From: Alphaproteobacteria bacterium
GTDB taxonomy: Bacteria; Pseudomonadota; Alphaproteobacteria; Micavibrionales; UBA1664
Assembly: GCA_018969935.1 (NCBI GenBank)
Contig: JAGWXJ010000008.1
Location: forward strand, 1 to 28,605
Direction: 5' to 3'
DNA: 28,605 bases
In this document: positions 14,908-21,880 of the stretch, piece by piece
Layout: each line of letters begins with the position of its first letter
Numbering within the stretch: the first letter of the stretch is position 1
Program-made: the position numbers and the translations under genes
Notes under the pieces: model-generated
Databases searched by the model: none
Told to the model about the DNA's origin: nothing
Seen by the model: only the letters and a program-made list of their open reading frames with translations

Positions 14908-16005
14908 TTAGGTGTTTTTCTTGGCCGGAGGCACGTAATGGTCGATACGAACAGCCAGAACGCCCTGCTTTTGGCCCGTTGCGGCCTTGAACATGGGAAA
15001 GTTGCCGCAGCGCAGTTCCACACGGTCCTTGGGGCGGGCATTGAACATGACAAGGGTACCCGGTTTCCAGTTCAGGATATCGCCCAGCGATACGGTTTTC
15101 TCCGCCAACACGGCCTGAAGGTCGATATCGGTCAGATAAAGTTCGTTGGTAAGGTGGGTTTCCCAAATGGAGTCACGGCCGAATTTTTCACCCATGAACA
15201 TCTGCAACAGAAGTTCGCGGATAGGCTCAAGGGTTGCATAGGGAAGCAAAATCTCGATACGGCCACCACGGTCGCCCATGTCTATGCGCAGGCGTGCAAG
15301 CACACACGCGTTGGAGCCTTGCGTAATAGCAGCAAAACGCGGGTTGGTTTCCATACGCTCCATCGAGAACGTAACAGGCGACAGCGGGTCAAACGCCGAA
15401 GACATATCGGAAAGCACGACACCGATCATGCGCTCGATAAGCTTGGTTTCGATGGTGGTATAAGGGCGGCCTTCGATACGGATGGCAGGCGTGCCCTTAC
15501 GGCCACCCAGCAACACATCAACGATGGAATAGATGAGGGCTGAATCCACCATCATCAAACCGCTGTTGTCCCACTCCTCTGCCTTGAACAGCGAAAGCAT
15601 GGCCGGCAGCGGAATGGAGTTCATGTAGTCGCCAAAACGCACGGTCGACACCTGATCAAGCGACACTTCGACGTTATCCGATGTCAGGTTACGAAGGCTG
15701 GTCGACATAAGACGCACAAGGCGGTCGAACACGATGTCCAGCATCGGCAGGCGTTCGTAGTTGACGAGCGCCGAATTGATAAGCGCCATAACGCCTGAGG
15801 CTTGGTCCTGCCCGCTGCCATCATTGAAGCCGAGAAGGCTGTCGATTTCGTCCTGATTGAGAATGCGTGTAGAGCCTGCTTCTTCCGTAGCCGCCGCTTC
15901 AGGCGCTGCAGGTTCATTGCCAACACCGAGCGCTTGGGAGGCCATCGCCTCCCATTCGGCCATCATGGCCTTCTCTTCTTCGCTCATTACCTCGTTATCG
16001 GCCAT
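14908..16005 (-). CDS. fliM: Flagellar motor switch protein FliM
   Basis: FliM is the middle C-ring protein that binds CheY-P. The 365-residue product has an N-terminal extension of about 45 residues with MMAEWEAMASQALG, then the CheY-binding motif LNQDEIDSLLGF at residues 49-60, the central CheC-like domain (about 75-265) and a SpoA domain at about 280-360 with VLAEKTVSLGDILNWKPGTL. This start leaves a good Shine-Dalgarno-like AAGG about 12 bases upstream. It is led by a sigma-54 promoter 48 bases upstream and heads the fliM-DUF6468-motE group. Confidence 0.97.
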   Translation of the reverse strand: MADNEVMSEEEKAMMAEWEAMASQALGVGNEPAAPEAAATEEAGSTRILNQDEIDSLLGFNDGSGQDQASGVMALINSALVNYERLPMLDIVFDRLVRLMSTSLRNLTSDNVEVSLDQVSTVRFGDYMNSIPLPAMLSLFKAEEWDNSGLMMVDSALIYSIVDVLLGGRKGTPAIRIEGRPYTTIETKLIERMIGVVLSDMSSAFDPLSPVTFSMERMETNPRFAAITQGSNACVLARLRIDMGDRGGRIEILLPYATLEPIRELLLQMFMGEKFGRDSIWETHLTNELYLTDIDLQAVLAEKTVSLGDILNWKPGTLVMFNARPKDRVELRCGNFPMFKAATGQKQGVLAVRIDHYVPPAKKNT

Positions 16006-16052
16006 ACTCTTGCTGCCTTATGAATAATATTGGCATTCCTCAGGATTAATAT

Positions 16053-16068
16053 AGCACGGATTGTGCCA
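16053..16068 (-). promoter_or_regulatory. Sigma-54 promoter for fliM
   Basis: Minus-strand reading TGGCACAATCCGTGCT matches TGGCACG-N4-TTGCW in the -24 element and in the invariant GC, with exact spacing. It lies in the 84-base fliL-fliM spacer, 48 bases before the fliM ATG, the same distance as the flgB promoter. Confidence 0.8.
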
Positions 16069-16089
16069 AAAGGTCATAAACCGCCGTAT

Positions 16090-16680
16090 TTATTGAACCA
16101 GCATCTCCTGAAAGAGTACGTCCTTGACCTTCACGGGCTGGGCCGCAAGGTTCACGCGGTACAGAAGTTCCTGCCGCAGGCGGTAAATCCCTGCCGAGCC
16201 ACGCAAATCCTGCACGCGCATTTCCCGAAGGAAAGTCTGGAATTGGTCAACCACGCGGGGCGCTACGGCCTCCAGCTTGGCCAGATCCTCGGGTGATGCC
16301 ACCTCAAGCTTGACCTTGAGTTTGAGGAACCGCTGCTGCCCCCCTGCGGATGCAAGGTTCACAAGCAAATCCGGTATTTCCAAAAACTGGGCGCCTGCTA
16401 CGGCCCCTTCGCCACCCTCACCGTGCCCGCCTTCACCCGCAGGGGCGGCGCCGGCCTCGGCTGTAACGGCCTCGCCCTCGGCTTTGCTGCCACCAAAGAC
16501 ACCTGAGAAATACAGCGCAGCGCCAACACCCAGCAGCAGGATGGGCACAATAATCATAATCAGCTTCTTGGCATTAAGGCCTTTGCCGCCTTCATCATCC
16601 AGCGGTTTGACTTCGCCGTCAGCGCCTTCGCCTTCGGGGCCTTTGTCGTCTTCGTCATCTGGAGCTGGTTTTTTGGCCAT
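16090..16680 (-). CDS. fliL: Flagellar basal body-associated protein FliL
   Basis: FliL is a single-pass inner-membrane protein near the stator. The 196 residues comprise an acidic cytoplasmic N-terminus, a membrane helix at about 40-60 (LIMIIVPILLLGVGAALYFS), a Gly/Ala/Glu linker, and the periplasmic FliL domain from about 100 with FLEIPDLLVNLASAGGQQRF and KLKVKLEVASPEDLAKLE. AAGGA lies 9-10 bases before the ATG. It is divergent from flgF. No sigma-54 site of its own was clear in the 139-base divergent spacer. Confidence 0.95.
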   Translation of the reverse strand: MAKKPAPDDEDDKGPEGEGADGEVKPLDDEGGKGLNAKKLIMIIVPILLLGVGAALYFSGVFGGSKAEGEAVTAEAGAAPAGEGGHGEGGEGAVAGAQFLEIPDLLVNLASAGGQQRFLKLKVKLEVASPEDLAKLEAVAPRVVDQFQTFLREMRVQDLRGSAGIYRLRQELLYRVNLAAQPVKVKDVLFQEMLVQ

Positions 16681-16764
16681 GGGTCGAATCCTTCTGATAC
16701 CTCAAAAATTTAACACGGCTTTGGGCCCCTATCAAAGGGGTTAAAAAAGACCCCTCACCGCATT

Positions 16765-16780
16765 TGGCACACCCTGTGCA
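16765..16780 (+). promoter_or_regulatory. Sigma-54 promoter for flgF-flgG-flgA-flgH
   Basis: TGGCACACCCTGTGCA has the full TGGCAC element and the invariant GC with exact spacing. It ends 39 bases before the flgF ATG and is in the fliL/flgF divergent spacer. Confidence 0.87.
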
Positions 16781-16819
16781 ATGAGTAACCCAGAAAAAGA
16801 TTCAAAAAGGTGGAATACG

Positions 16820-17545
16820 ATGGAAAATACAATCTATATCGGGCTTTCGCGCCTCTCGGCCTTGCAGGAACACATGTCCCTCATCGCCAACAATATCGCC
16901 AACATCAACACCCCTGGCTATAAGGCCAACAAAATCCTGTTTTCGGAATACCTCGACAAACCGAAGGGTATGAAGGAAACGATTTCCATGGTCCTCGACT
17001 ACGGCAACTACCGCGTCAAGGATAACGGCCCTATCAAACGCACGGGCAACCAGTTGGATATCGCCTTGGAAGGCAACGGTTACCTTGGCGTACAAGGCCC
17101 CAACAACCAGCGCTTTTATACCCGTAACGGCAGTTTCTCGCTCAACGCGCAAAACCAGCTGGTAACGCAGCAGGGCTACCCCGTGCTGGATGCAGGCGGC
17201 CAGCCCATCGTATTCGCGGAAGGCGTAAGCGACATCGTCATTGACGAAAGTGGCTCCATCGGCACCAAGGACGGCACGATCGGCGCCCTGATGGTCGAGG
17301 AATTCGACAACATCAACACCCTGACCCCCGTCGGCAACTCGCTCTACAAAACCGATGAAACGGGCAAACCGTCACCCAAAACCAAGGTGCTGCAAGGCGC
17401 CATCGAAGGCTCCAACACACAAGGCGTCCTCGAAATGACAGACATGATCGACGTATCACGCAACTACCAGTCAGTGGCAAGGATGCTACAGGCCGAACAC
17501 GACCGCGTTCGCGCAACGATCCGCAGCCTTACCGGCAACTCATAA
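16820..17545 (+). CDS. flgF: Flagellar basal-body rod protein FlgF
   Basis: Proximal-rod protein of 241 residues. The N-terminal rod motif includes LSRLSALQEHMSLIANNIAN and INTPGYKAN at about residues 9-37. The C-terminal motif contains MTDMIDVSRNYQSVARMLQ at about 210-228. The frame is open from 16781, but AGGTGG 7 bases before ATG 16820 decides the start; the upstream 13 codons overlap the expected transcription start of the sigma-54 promoter. First gene of the flgFGAH operon. Confidence 0.96.
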   Translation: MENTIYIGLSRLSALQEHMSLIANNIANINTPGYKANKILFSEYLDKPKGMKETISMVLDYGNYRVKDNGPIKRTGNQLDIALEGNGYLGVQGPNNQRFYTRNGSFSLNAQNQLVTQQGYPVLDAGGQPIVFAEGVSDIVIDESGSIGTKDGTIGALMVEEFDNINTLTPVGNSLYKTDETGKPSPKTKVLQGAIEGSNTQGVLEMTDMIDVSRNYQSVARMLQAEHDRVRATIRSLTGNS

Positions 17546-17572
17546 GGAATTTAGGAACAGGAGATAACGCAC

Positions 17573-18358
17573 ATGCTTTCCCTCGATATCGCAGCAACCG
17601 GAATGCTCGCCCAACAGCTTAACGTTGACGTCATTTCGAACAACATCGCCAACATGACGACAACGGGCTACAAGCGCCAGCGCGCCCAGTTTCAGGATCT
17701 CATCTACCAGAACAAGGTCCGCCCCGGTACCACATCATCCAGCATCGGCTCCATCCTGCCCTCGGGCATCCAGCTTGGTCTCGGCGTCAAACCTGGCTCC
17801 GTATACCGCATCAACGAACAGGGTACGCTCAACATCACCGGCAACACCTATGACCTCGCAATCGCAGGCCGTGGCTGGTTCCAGATTGCAATGCCAAGCG
17901 GCGAAACGGGCTACACCCGTGACGGCAGCTTCCAGATCAACGCCGATGGCGCAATCGTCAACGCACAAGGCTACCTGCTGGACCCCAGCATCACCGTGCC
18001 CGATAACGCGACAGACGTGACAATCAGCGACAGCGGCATCGTGCAAATCAAAGTCGCAGGCCAGATAGCCACACAGCAAATCGGGCAAATTCAGCTCGCC
18101 ACGTTCCAGAACGATGCAGGCCTCGAAGCCGTAGGTAACAACCTGTTCCTTGAAACGGACGCATCGGGCGCAGCCACAACCGGCAACCCGACGGATGTAG
18201 GCTTCGGCAAACTGCAACAGGGCGCCCGCGAGGTTTCCAACGTGAACGTGGTCGATGAAATCACCACCATGATTACGGCCCAGCGTTCCTACGAGATGAA
18301 CTCCAAGGTTATCCAGACCTCGGATGACATGCTCGGCACGCTCACGCAGCTCAGATAA
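17573..18358 (+). CDS. flgG: Flagellar distal rod protein FlgG
   Basis: Distal rod subunit of 261 residues, the normal FlgG length. N-terminal motif: AATGMLAQQLNVDVISNNIA followed by NMTTTGYKR. The body includes GRGWFQIAMPSGETGYTRDG, typical of FlgG. C-terminal motif: EITTMITAQRSYEMNSKVI. AGGAG precedes the ATG by about 10 bases. It is 27 bases downstream of flgF. Confidence 0.98.
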   Translation: MLSLDIAATGMLAQQLNVDVISNNIANMTTTGYKRQRAQFQDLIYQNKVRPGTTSSSIGSILPSGIQLGLGVKPGSVYRINEQGTLNITGNTYDLAIAGRGWFQIAMPSGETGYTRDGSFQINADGAIVNAQGYLLDPSITVPDNATDVTISDSGIVQIKVAGQIATQQIGQIQLATFQNDAGLEAVGNNLFLETDASGAATTGNPTDVGFGKLQQGAREVSNVNVVDEITTMITAQRSYEMNSKVIQTSDDMLGTLTQLR

Positions 18359-18379
18359 CAACGGATGATGGAGGTTGAA

Positions 18380-19366
18380 ATGGCCACCGTAAAACGCAGC
18401 AAAACAATCACGGTCGTATCCCTTGCGCTTCAATTCGCGCTTGGCGCACTCACGGTATTGCTGGTTGCGGCGGCCATTCTTGCGCTTGGCACAGCTAAGG
18501 CCCACGCAGGGCCGATGCCAAAGGCGGAAGTGCTGGTGAAGGGCGAAAACATCCGCCTCGGCGATGTATTCGAAGGCCTTGCCCAGCATGCCGATTTCGT
18601 ACTGGCCCCCGCCCCCAAACCGGGTGAAAGGCTGGTCTGGAACGAGCCGACGCTCACGCGCATAGCAACCGCGTTCAACCTGCCGTGGCGCCCCACGCAG
18701 GGGCAGGAAATTGCCATCCGCCGCGAGGCATCGATGGTTGACGCCGAAACCCTACGCGCCGTCATCCGCGACCATCTGGCAACGCTCAACGATACCGATA
18801 GCTTTAATGTCAGCATCTCGAGCGATGTACCCGAAATCATCGTGCCTTCGTTCGATATGCCTCAAATCTCGGTTTCCGATTTCTCGATGCCAGAATCGGG
18901 CGGGCCCTTTAGCGCCATCATCAAAGTCAGCGCAGCAAACGGTAAATCCCAAACCGTGACCATGCGTGGCTTGGCCGAGCGCATGGTGCACGTACCCGTC
19001 CTCAAGCATCCCGTACGCAACGGCAGCATCATTGATGCCGCCGATATCGAATGGGCAACCCAACCTGCCAACTCGATCCGCCGCGATGTCATCCGCACGG
19101 CCGAGGACCTGATAGGCACGACCCCGCGCAAAACGCTCAATGCCGGCACATTCATTACTCCAAATGACCTGACGCAGCCCTACCTCATCACACGTGGTGA
19201 CATGGTGATGATGGTCTACAAACAGGGCGGCATGTATCTGACAGCCAAAGGCCGCGCCATGGAAGACGGCGTATCGGGGCAGGTTATCAAGGTAAGCAAC
19301 ATAGGCAGCAATCGCCAAATCGAAGCCCGCGTGACAGGCAAAAAAGAAGTAAGCGTAACCGAATAA
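18380..19366 (+). CDS. flgA: Flagellar P-ring assembly chaperone FlgA
   Basis: FlgA is a periplasmic chaperone for the P-ring protein FlgI. The 328-residue product has a long hydrophobic signal/anchor (about 13-45, ending GTAKAHA), an N-terminal domain with VKGENIRLGDVFEGL and a C-terminal SAF-like domain with VPVLKHPVRNGSIIDAADIE (about 214-233) and GTTPRKTLNAGTFI. ATG 18380 is preceded by GGAGG at 5-base spacing; the upstream ATGs at 18365 and 18368 contain the ribosome site itself and are unlikely. The N-terminal hydrophobic region is longer than a minimal signal peptide. Confidence 0.93.
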   Translation: MATVKRSKTITVVSLALQFALGALTVLLVAAAILALGTAKAHAGPMPKAEVLVKGENIRLGDVFEGLAQHADFVLAPAPKPGERLVWNEPTLTRIATAFNLPWRPTQGQEIAIRREASMVDAETLRAVIRDHLATLNDTDSFNVSISSDVPEIIVPSFDMPQISVSDFSMPESGGPFSAIIKVSAANGKSQTVTMRGLAERMVHVPVLKHPVRNGSIIDAADIEWATQPANSIRRDVIRTAEDLIGTTPRKTLNAGTFITPNDLTQPYLITRGDMVMMVYKQGGMYLTAKGRAMEDGVSGQVIKVSNIGSNRQIEARVTGKKEVSVTE

Positions 19367-19393
19367 AAAACGCAGCAAGAAAAGGTGGAACAT

Positions 19394-20152
19394 ATGAGAA
19401 AACTAGCCCTAATAAGCTTCCTTGGCTTAACCCTCTGCGCCTCGACGGCCCTTACGGCTTGCGGCAGCGTCGATAGACTGGCCAGCATAGGCGCAGCCCC
19501 AAACCAGAGCGGCATCGAAAACCCGACCATGAAACCCGGCTACAAGCCGGTCAGCATGCCGATGCCGACACCAAAATCGGAAGAACGTCTTGCAAACTCG
19601 CTCTGGACTGGCGGTTCGCGCAAAACCTTCTTTGAAGACCAGCGCGCCGACAACGTGGGCGACATCCTGACAGTCACCATCAACATCAAGGATGACGCCA
19701 ACCTGAAAAACGAAACCACGCGTGACCGTACGGCAGGCGAAGATACGACTGCACCAAGCGTGCTTGGCTTCGAAGGCTATCTCGGCAAGGCATTTCCCGA
19801 TGGCGTAAACCCGGCACAGCTGCTGGATTTGCAAACCACGTCGCAGCACAAAGGCACGGGCGAAATCAAACGTGAGGAAGAAGTGAACCTCAAGGTAGCG
19901 GCCATCGTTTCGCAAATCCTGCCCAACGGCAATCTGGTCATCGAAGGCCGTCAGGAAGTCCGTGTAAATTTTGAAAACCGCGTACTACAACTTTCCGGCA
20001 TCATCCGCCCCGAAGATATCAACATCGACAACACCATTTCCTACGAAAAAGTGGCCGAAGCCCGTATTTCGTACGGCGGAAAAGGCCAGATGACCGATGT
20101 CCAGCAGCCGCGCTACGGCCAGCAGGTTCTGGACGTGCTTTCACCGTTCTAA
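19394..20152 (+). CDS. flgH: Flagellar L-ring lipoprotein FlgH
   Basis: Outer-membrane L-ring subunit of 252 residues. The lipoprotein signal is clear: a hydrophobic stretch then LTACG with the lipobox Cys at about residue 26. The family core shows SLWTGGSRKTFFEDQRADNV and VGDILTVTINIKDDANLKNE (about 72-105), and the end shows RPEDINIDNTISYEKVAEAR. A GTG at 19385 is in frame, but AAAGGTGG before ATG 19394 overlaps it and marks the later start. The gene is closed by a strong terminator. Confidence 0.97.
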   Translation: MRKLALISFLGLTLCASTALTACGSVDRLASIGAAPNQSGIENPTMKPGYKPVSMPMPTPKSEERLANSLWTGGSRKTFFEDQRADNVGDILTVTINIKDDANLKNETTRDRTAGEDTTAPSVLGFEGYLGKAFPDGVNPAQLLDLQTTSQHKGTGEIKREEEVNLKVAAIVSQILPNGNLVIEGRQEVRVNFENRVLQLSGIIRPEDINIDNTISYEKVAEARISYGGKGQMTDVQQPRYGQQVLDVLSPF

Positions 20153-20179
20153 AGAGTTTTGTACCTCCACCTAACTTGA

Positions 20180-20207
20180 AGGCCCGCTTCGTGCGGGCCT
20201 CTTTTTT
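20180..20207 (+). terminator. Rho-independent terminator after flgH
   Basis: Perfect 8-bp stem AGGCCCGC/GCGGGCCT with a 5-base loop (TTCGT), followed by C and six T. It ends the flgFGAH transcript. The T-run runs into the stop codon of the convergent gene. Confidence 0.93.
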
Positions 20208-20688
20208 ACTGCATCAAAAGTCTGGCATGTTTGTTGGTAAACACGGGCTCCCACCCCTCGCCCGCCTGCCGCATGATGCGGTGTGCGCGCAAATCAAGAT
20301 GTGCAAGCGTGATCGTGGAATCGGATGCCAATTCGTTATCCCTGACAAAATGAAGGAATTGCGACACCGTAAACCCCAGCCCCGCTATATGCGTGGTCGT
20401 CATATCGCTCACCCGCACAAGCTCCACAGCCATGATGTTGCTGTAAAGGGCATAGCCTTCCCGCTCGTCTACCTTGATATGGATGGGCGTGTCCTTGTTG
20501 TTTGCAAAATGCCCTTCAATAGTTTCCTTGGCATTCGGCTCGAGGATCATGGCCAGATGCACTGTGCGCTGGGCCTGCAATAGGTCGTGGAAGCTGAAAC
20601 CCGCCTGCACGGCGTCTTCAATCGGCCCCTCGCCGCCTGAATTTGCAAAATTGGATTTAATCCGCGTTTTATCGTCCTCGCGTGCCAT
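20206..20688 (-). CDS. Hypothetical protein between flgH and dksA
   Basis: Unrecognised 160-residue soluble protein without signal peptide. It seems of mixed alpha/beta make-up, with charged N-terminus and segments such as FSFHDLLQAQRTVHLAMILE (about 31-50) and HIKVDEREGYALYSNIMAVE (about 69-88). A GGGAACGG site lies upstream of the ATG. Its end is convergent with flgH and touches the flgH terminator. It follows dksA but is separated from it by a terminator, so it is probably transcribed on its own. No function assigned. Confidence 0.75.
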   Translation of the reverse strand: MAREDDKTRIKSNFANSGGEGPIEDAVQAGFSFHDLLQAQRTVHLAMILEPNAKETIEGHFANNKDTPIHIKVDEREGYALYSNIMAVELVRVSDMTTTHIAGLGFTVSQFLHFVRDNELASDSTITLAHLDLRAHRIMRQAGEGWEPVFTNKHARLLMQ

Positions 20689-20740
20689 GATAACCGTTCC
20701 CTGTTTAAATTTTTCTAGTTATTCCGAAAGCATAACGGCA

Positions 20741-20778
20741 CGAAAAAGGGGATTGCAAACCTAATCTGCAATCCCCTT
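20741..20778 (-). terminator. Rho-independent terminator after dksA
   Basis: 12-bp stem AAGGGGATTGCA/TGCAATCCCCTT with a 9-base loop. On the minus strand it is followed by a T-run (complement of the A-run at 20743-20747). It lies 27 bases past the dksA stop. Confidence 0.8.
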
Positions 20779-20804
20779 GAATTATGGGCTTATGTACCCC
20801 GCGT

Positions 20805-21254
20805 TTAATCGTCGCGGTGGGTTTTTTCAAGGCGCTCGTGGCGCTCTTGCGCTTCAATGCTCAGCGTTGCAATCGGGCGGGCATCAAGGCGGGCAACCGT
20901 AATGGGTTCGCCTGTTTCTTCACAAAAACCGTAGCTGCCGTCATCAATGCGCAACAGCGCCTCGTTGATTTTCATGATGAGTTTGCGCTCGCGGTCACGT
21001 GTACGCAGCTCAAGGGCGTGATCGGTTTCAGCCGCAGCGCGGTCTGCAATATCAGGCTTTTGCAGCTCGGTGCCTTGCAGCGTGTTATGAATCGTTTCTT
21101 CGGAATCGTGCAACAGCTCCGAACGCCATGCCTGCAGCTTCTTGCGGAAATACTCCAGCATGACAGGGTTCATGAACTTGCCCTTGTCCTTCTTCGGATC
21201 GTAATCCGGCGGAACAATAACGGCATTGGAAACGGGACGGGTAGATGTAGGCAT
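20805..21254 (-). CDS. dksA: DksA/TraR-family RNA polymerase-binding regulator with degenerate zinc finger
   Basis: DksA binds the RNA polymerase secondary channel and works with ppGpp. The 149-residue product has the coiled-coil tip motif DxxDxA as DIADRA (residues 68-73) and the following ELRTRDRERKLIMKI. The zinc-finger region GFCEETGEPI...IATLSIEAQ has only one of the four cysteines (Cys111; Thr114, Ser132, Ala135 at the other places). The frame is open to 21281, but GCAGG at about 8 bases before ATG 21254 favours this start. The gene is bounded by terminators on both sides. Confidence 0.93.
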   Translation of the reverse strand: MPTSTRPVSNAVIVPPDYDPKKDKGKFMNPVMLEYFRKKLQAWRSELLHDSEETIHNTLQGTELQKPDIADRAAAETDHALELRTRDRERKLIMKINEALLRIDDGSYGFCEETGEPITVARLDARPIATLSIEAQERHERLEKTHRDD

Positions 21255-21288
21255 GTCAAAACCTGCTTTTTCAAAGGTCATTACTTAT

Positions 21289-21338
21289 AAAAAAGGGTGT
21301 CTGATTCCGCAAGCAAAACCAAGCTTTCGGATAACACC
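21289..21338 (-). terminator. Rho-independent terminator after fliX
   Basis: On the minus strand, a long imperfect stem with GGTGT/ACACC at the base and CCGaAAGC/GCTTgCGG at the top, with an 8-base T-rich loop, is followed by C and T6. It separates fliX from dksA. Confidence 0.72.
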
Positions 21339-21347
21339 TTGTTTATT

Positions 21348-21782
21348 TTACAACTTTTCTTTGGCCATTTCCATTTTTGCAAGCTCGACCTGCGCCCGCA
21401 ATTCCACATGGTCCAGTACTTCGGCCAACTGAGGATCATGTATTTTCTCGCGGCGCTCGGCCATGGCGCGGCTTACATTTTCAAGTTCGGTGGTACTTAG
21501 TTTGCCGCTTACCAGCCCTTTATGGACGCCCGCAAGCGCATCCAGCACATGCGAAGCCCTCTCCGTCATCCTTTTCTTGGCCTTCCTCTCGGCAGGGTCT
21601 TCGTAGGATTGCGCGGCCAAAAGGCTGCCCACATCGGCAACAAGGGGTGCCGACACCGTTTCGGACACATCGCCCGCATCGGCATCTAGGAATGTTTTGA
21701 AGTCGCCGGAAGTTCCCGTTGTTTTACGGGTTTTCTCGCTTTTTTTAACGCCGTCCGTAGCGCGTGGGCCTTCGATTCTCAT
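21348..21782 (-). CDS. fliX: Flagellar assembly protein FliX
   Basis: FliX is an alphaproteobacterial flagellar assembly factor; in Caulobacter it couples assembly state to the activator FlbD. The 144-residue product begins MRIEGPRA, the family N-terminus, and has a helical C-terminal half with ERASHVLDALAGVHKGLVSG and DPQLAEVLDHVELRAQVELA. The frame is open to 21845, inside the flgI promoter region; the ATG at 21780-21782 gives the normal length. It is divergent from flgI, as in Caulobacter. Confidence 0.88.
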   Translation of the reverse strand: MRIEGPRATDGVKKSEKTRKTTGTSGDFKTFLDADAGDVSETVSAPLVADVGSLLAAQSYEDPAERKAKKRMTERASHVLDALAGVHKGLVSGKLSTTELENVSRAMAERREKIHDPQLAEVLDHVELRAQVELAKMEMAKEKL

Positions 21783-21803
21783 GCCCCCAATATAGCCGAA
21801 ACT

Positions 21804-21819
21804 TGGCATTTGATAAGCA
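21804..21819 (+). promoter_or_regulatory. Possible second, weaker sigma-54 site before flgI
   Basis: TGGCATTTGATAAGCA has a good -24 element and the invariant GC at exact spacing, but AA instead of TT in the -12 element. It lies 36 bases upstream of the stronger site. Confidence 0.3.
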
Positions 21820-21839
21820 AATCCGCGCAAAAATCGTTT

Positions 21840-21855
21840 TGGCACGGTTTTCGCA
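21840..21855 (+). promoter_or_regulatory. Sigma-54 promoter for flgI operon
   Basis: TGGCACGGTTTTCGCA, the same 16 bases as the flgB promoter, with correct -24/-12 spacing. It ends 25 bases before the flgI ATG, so the leader is short. A good AAGGAAAA ribosome site follows. Confidence 0.88.
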
Positions 21856-21880
21856 ATACCTACGCACGGAAAGGAAAACC

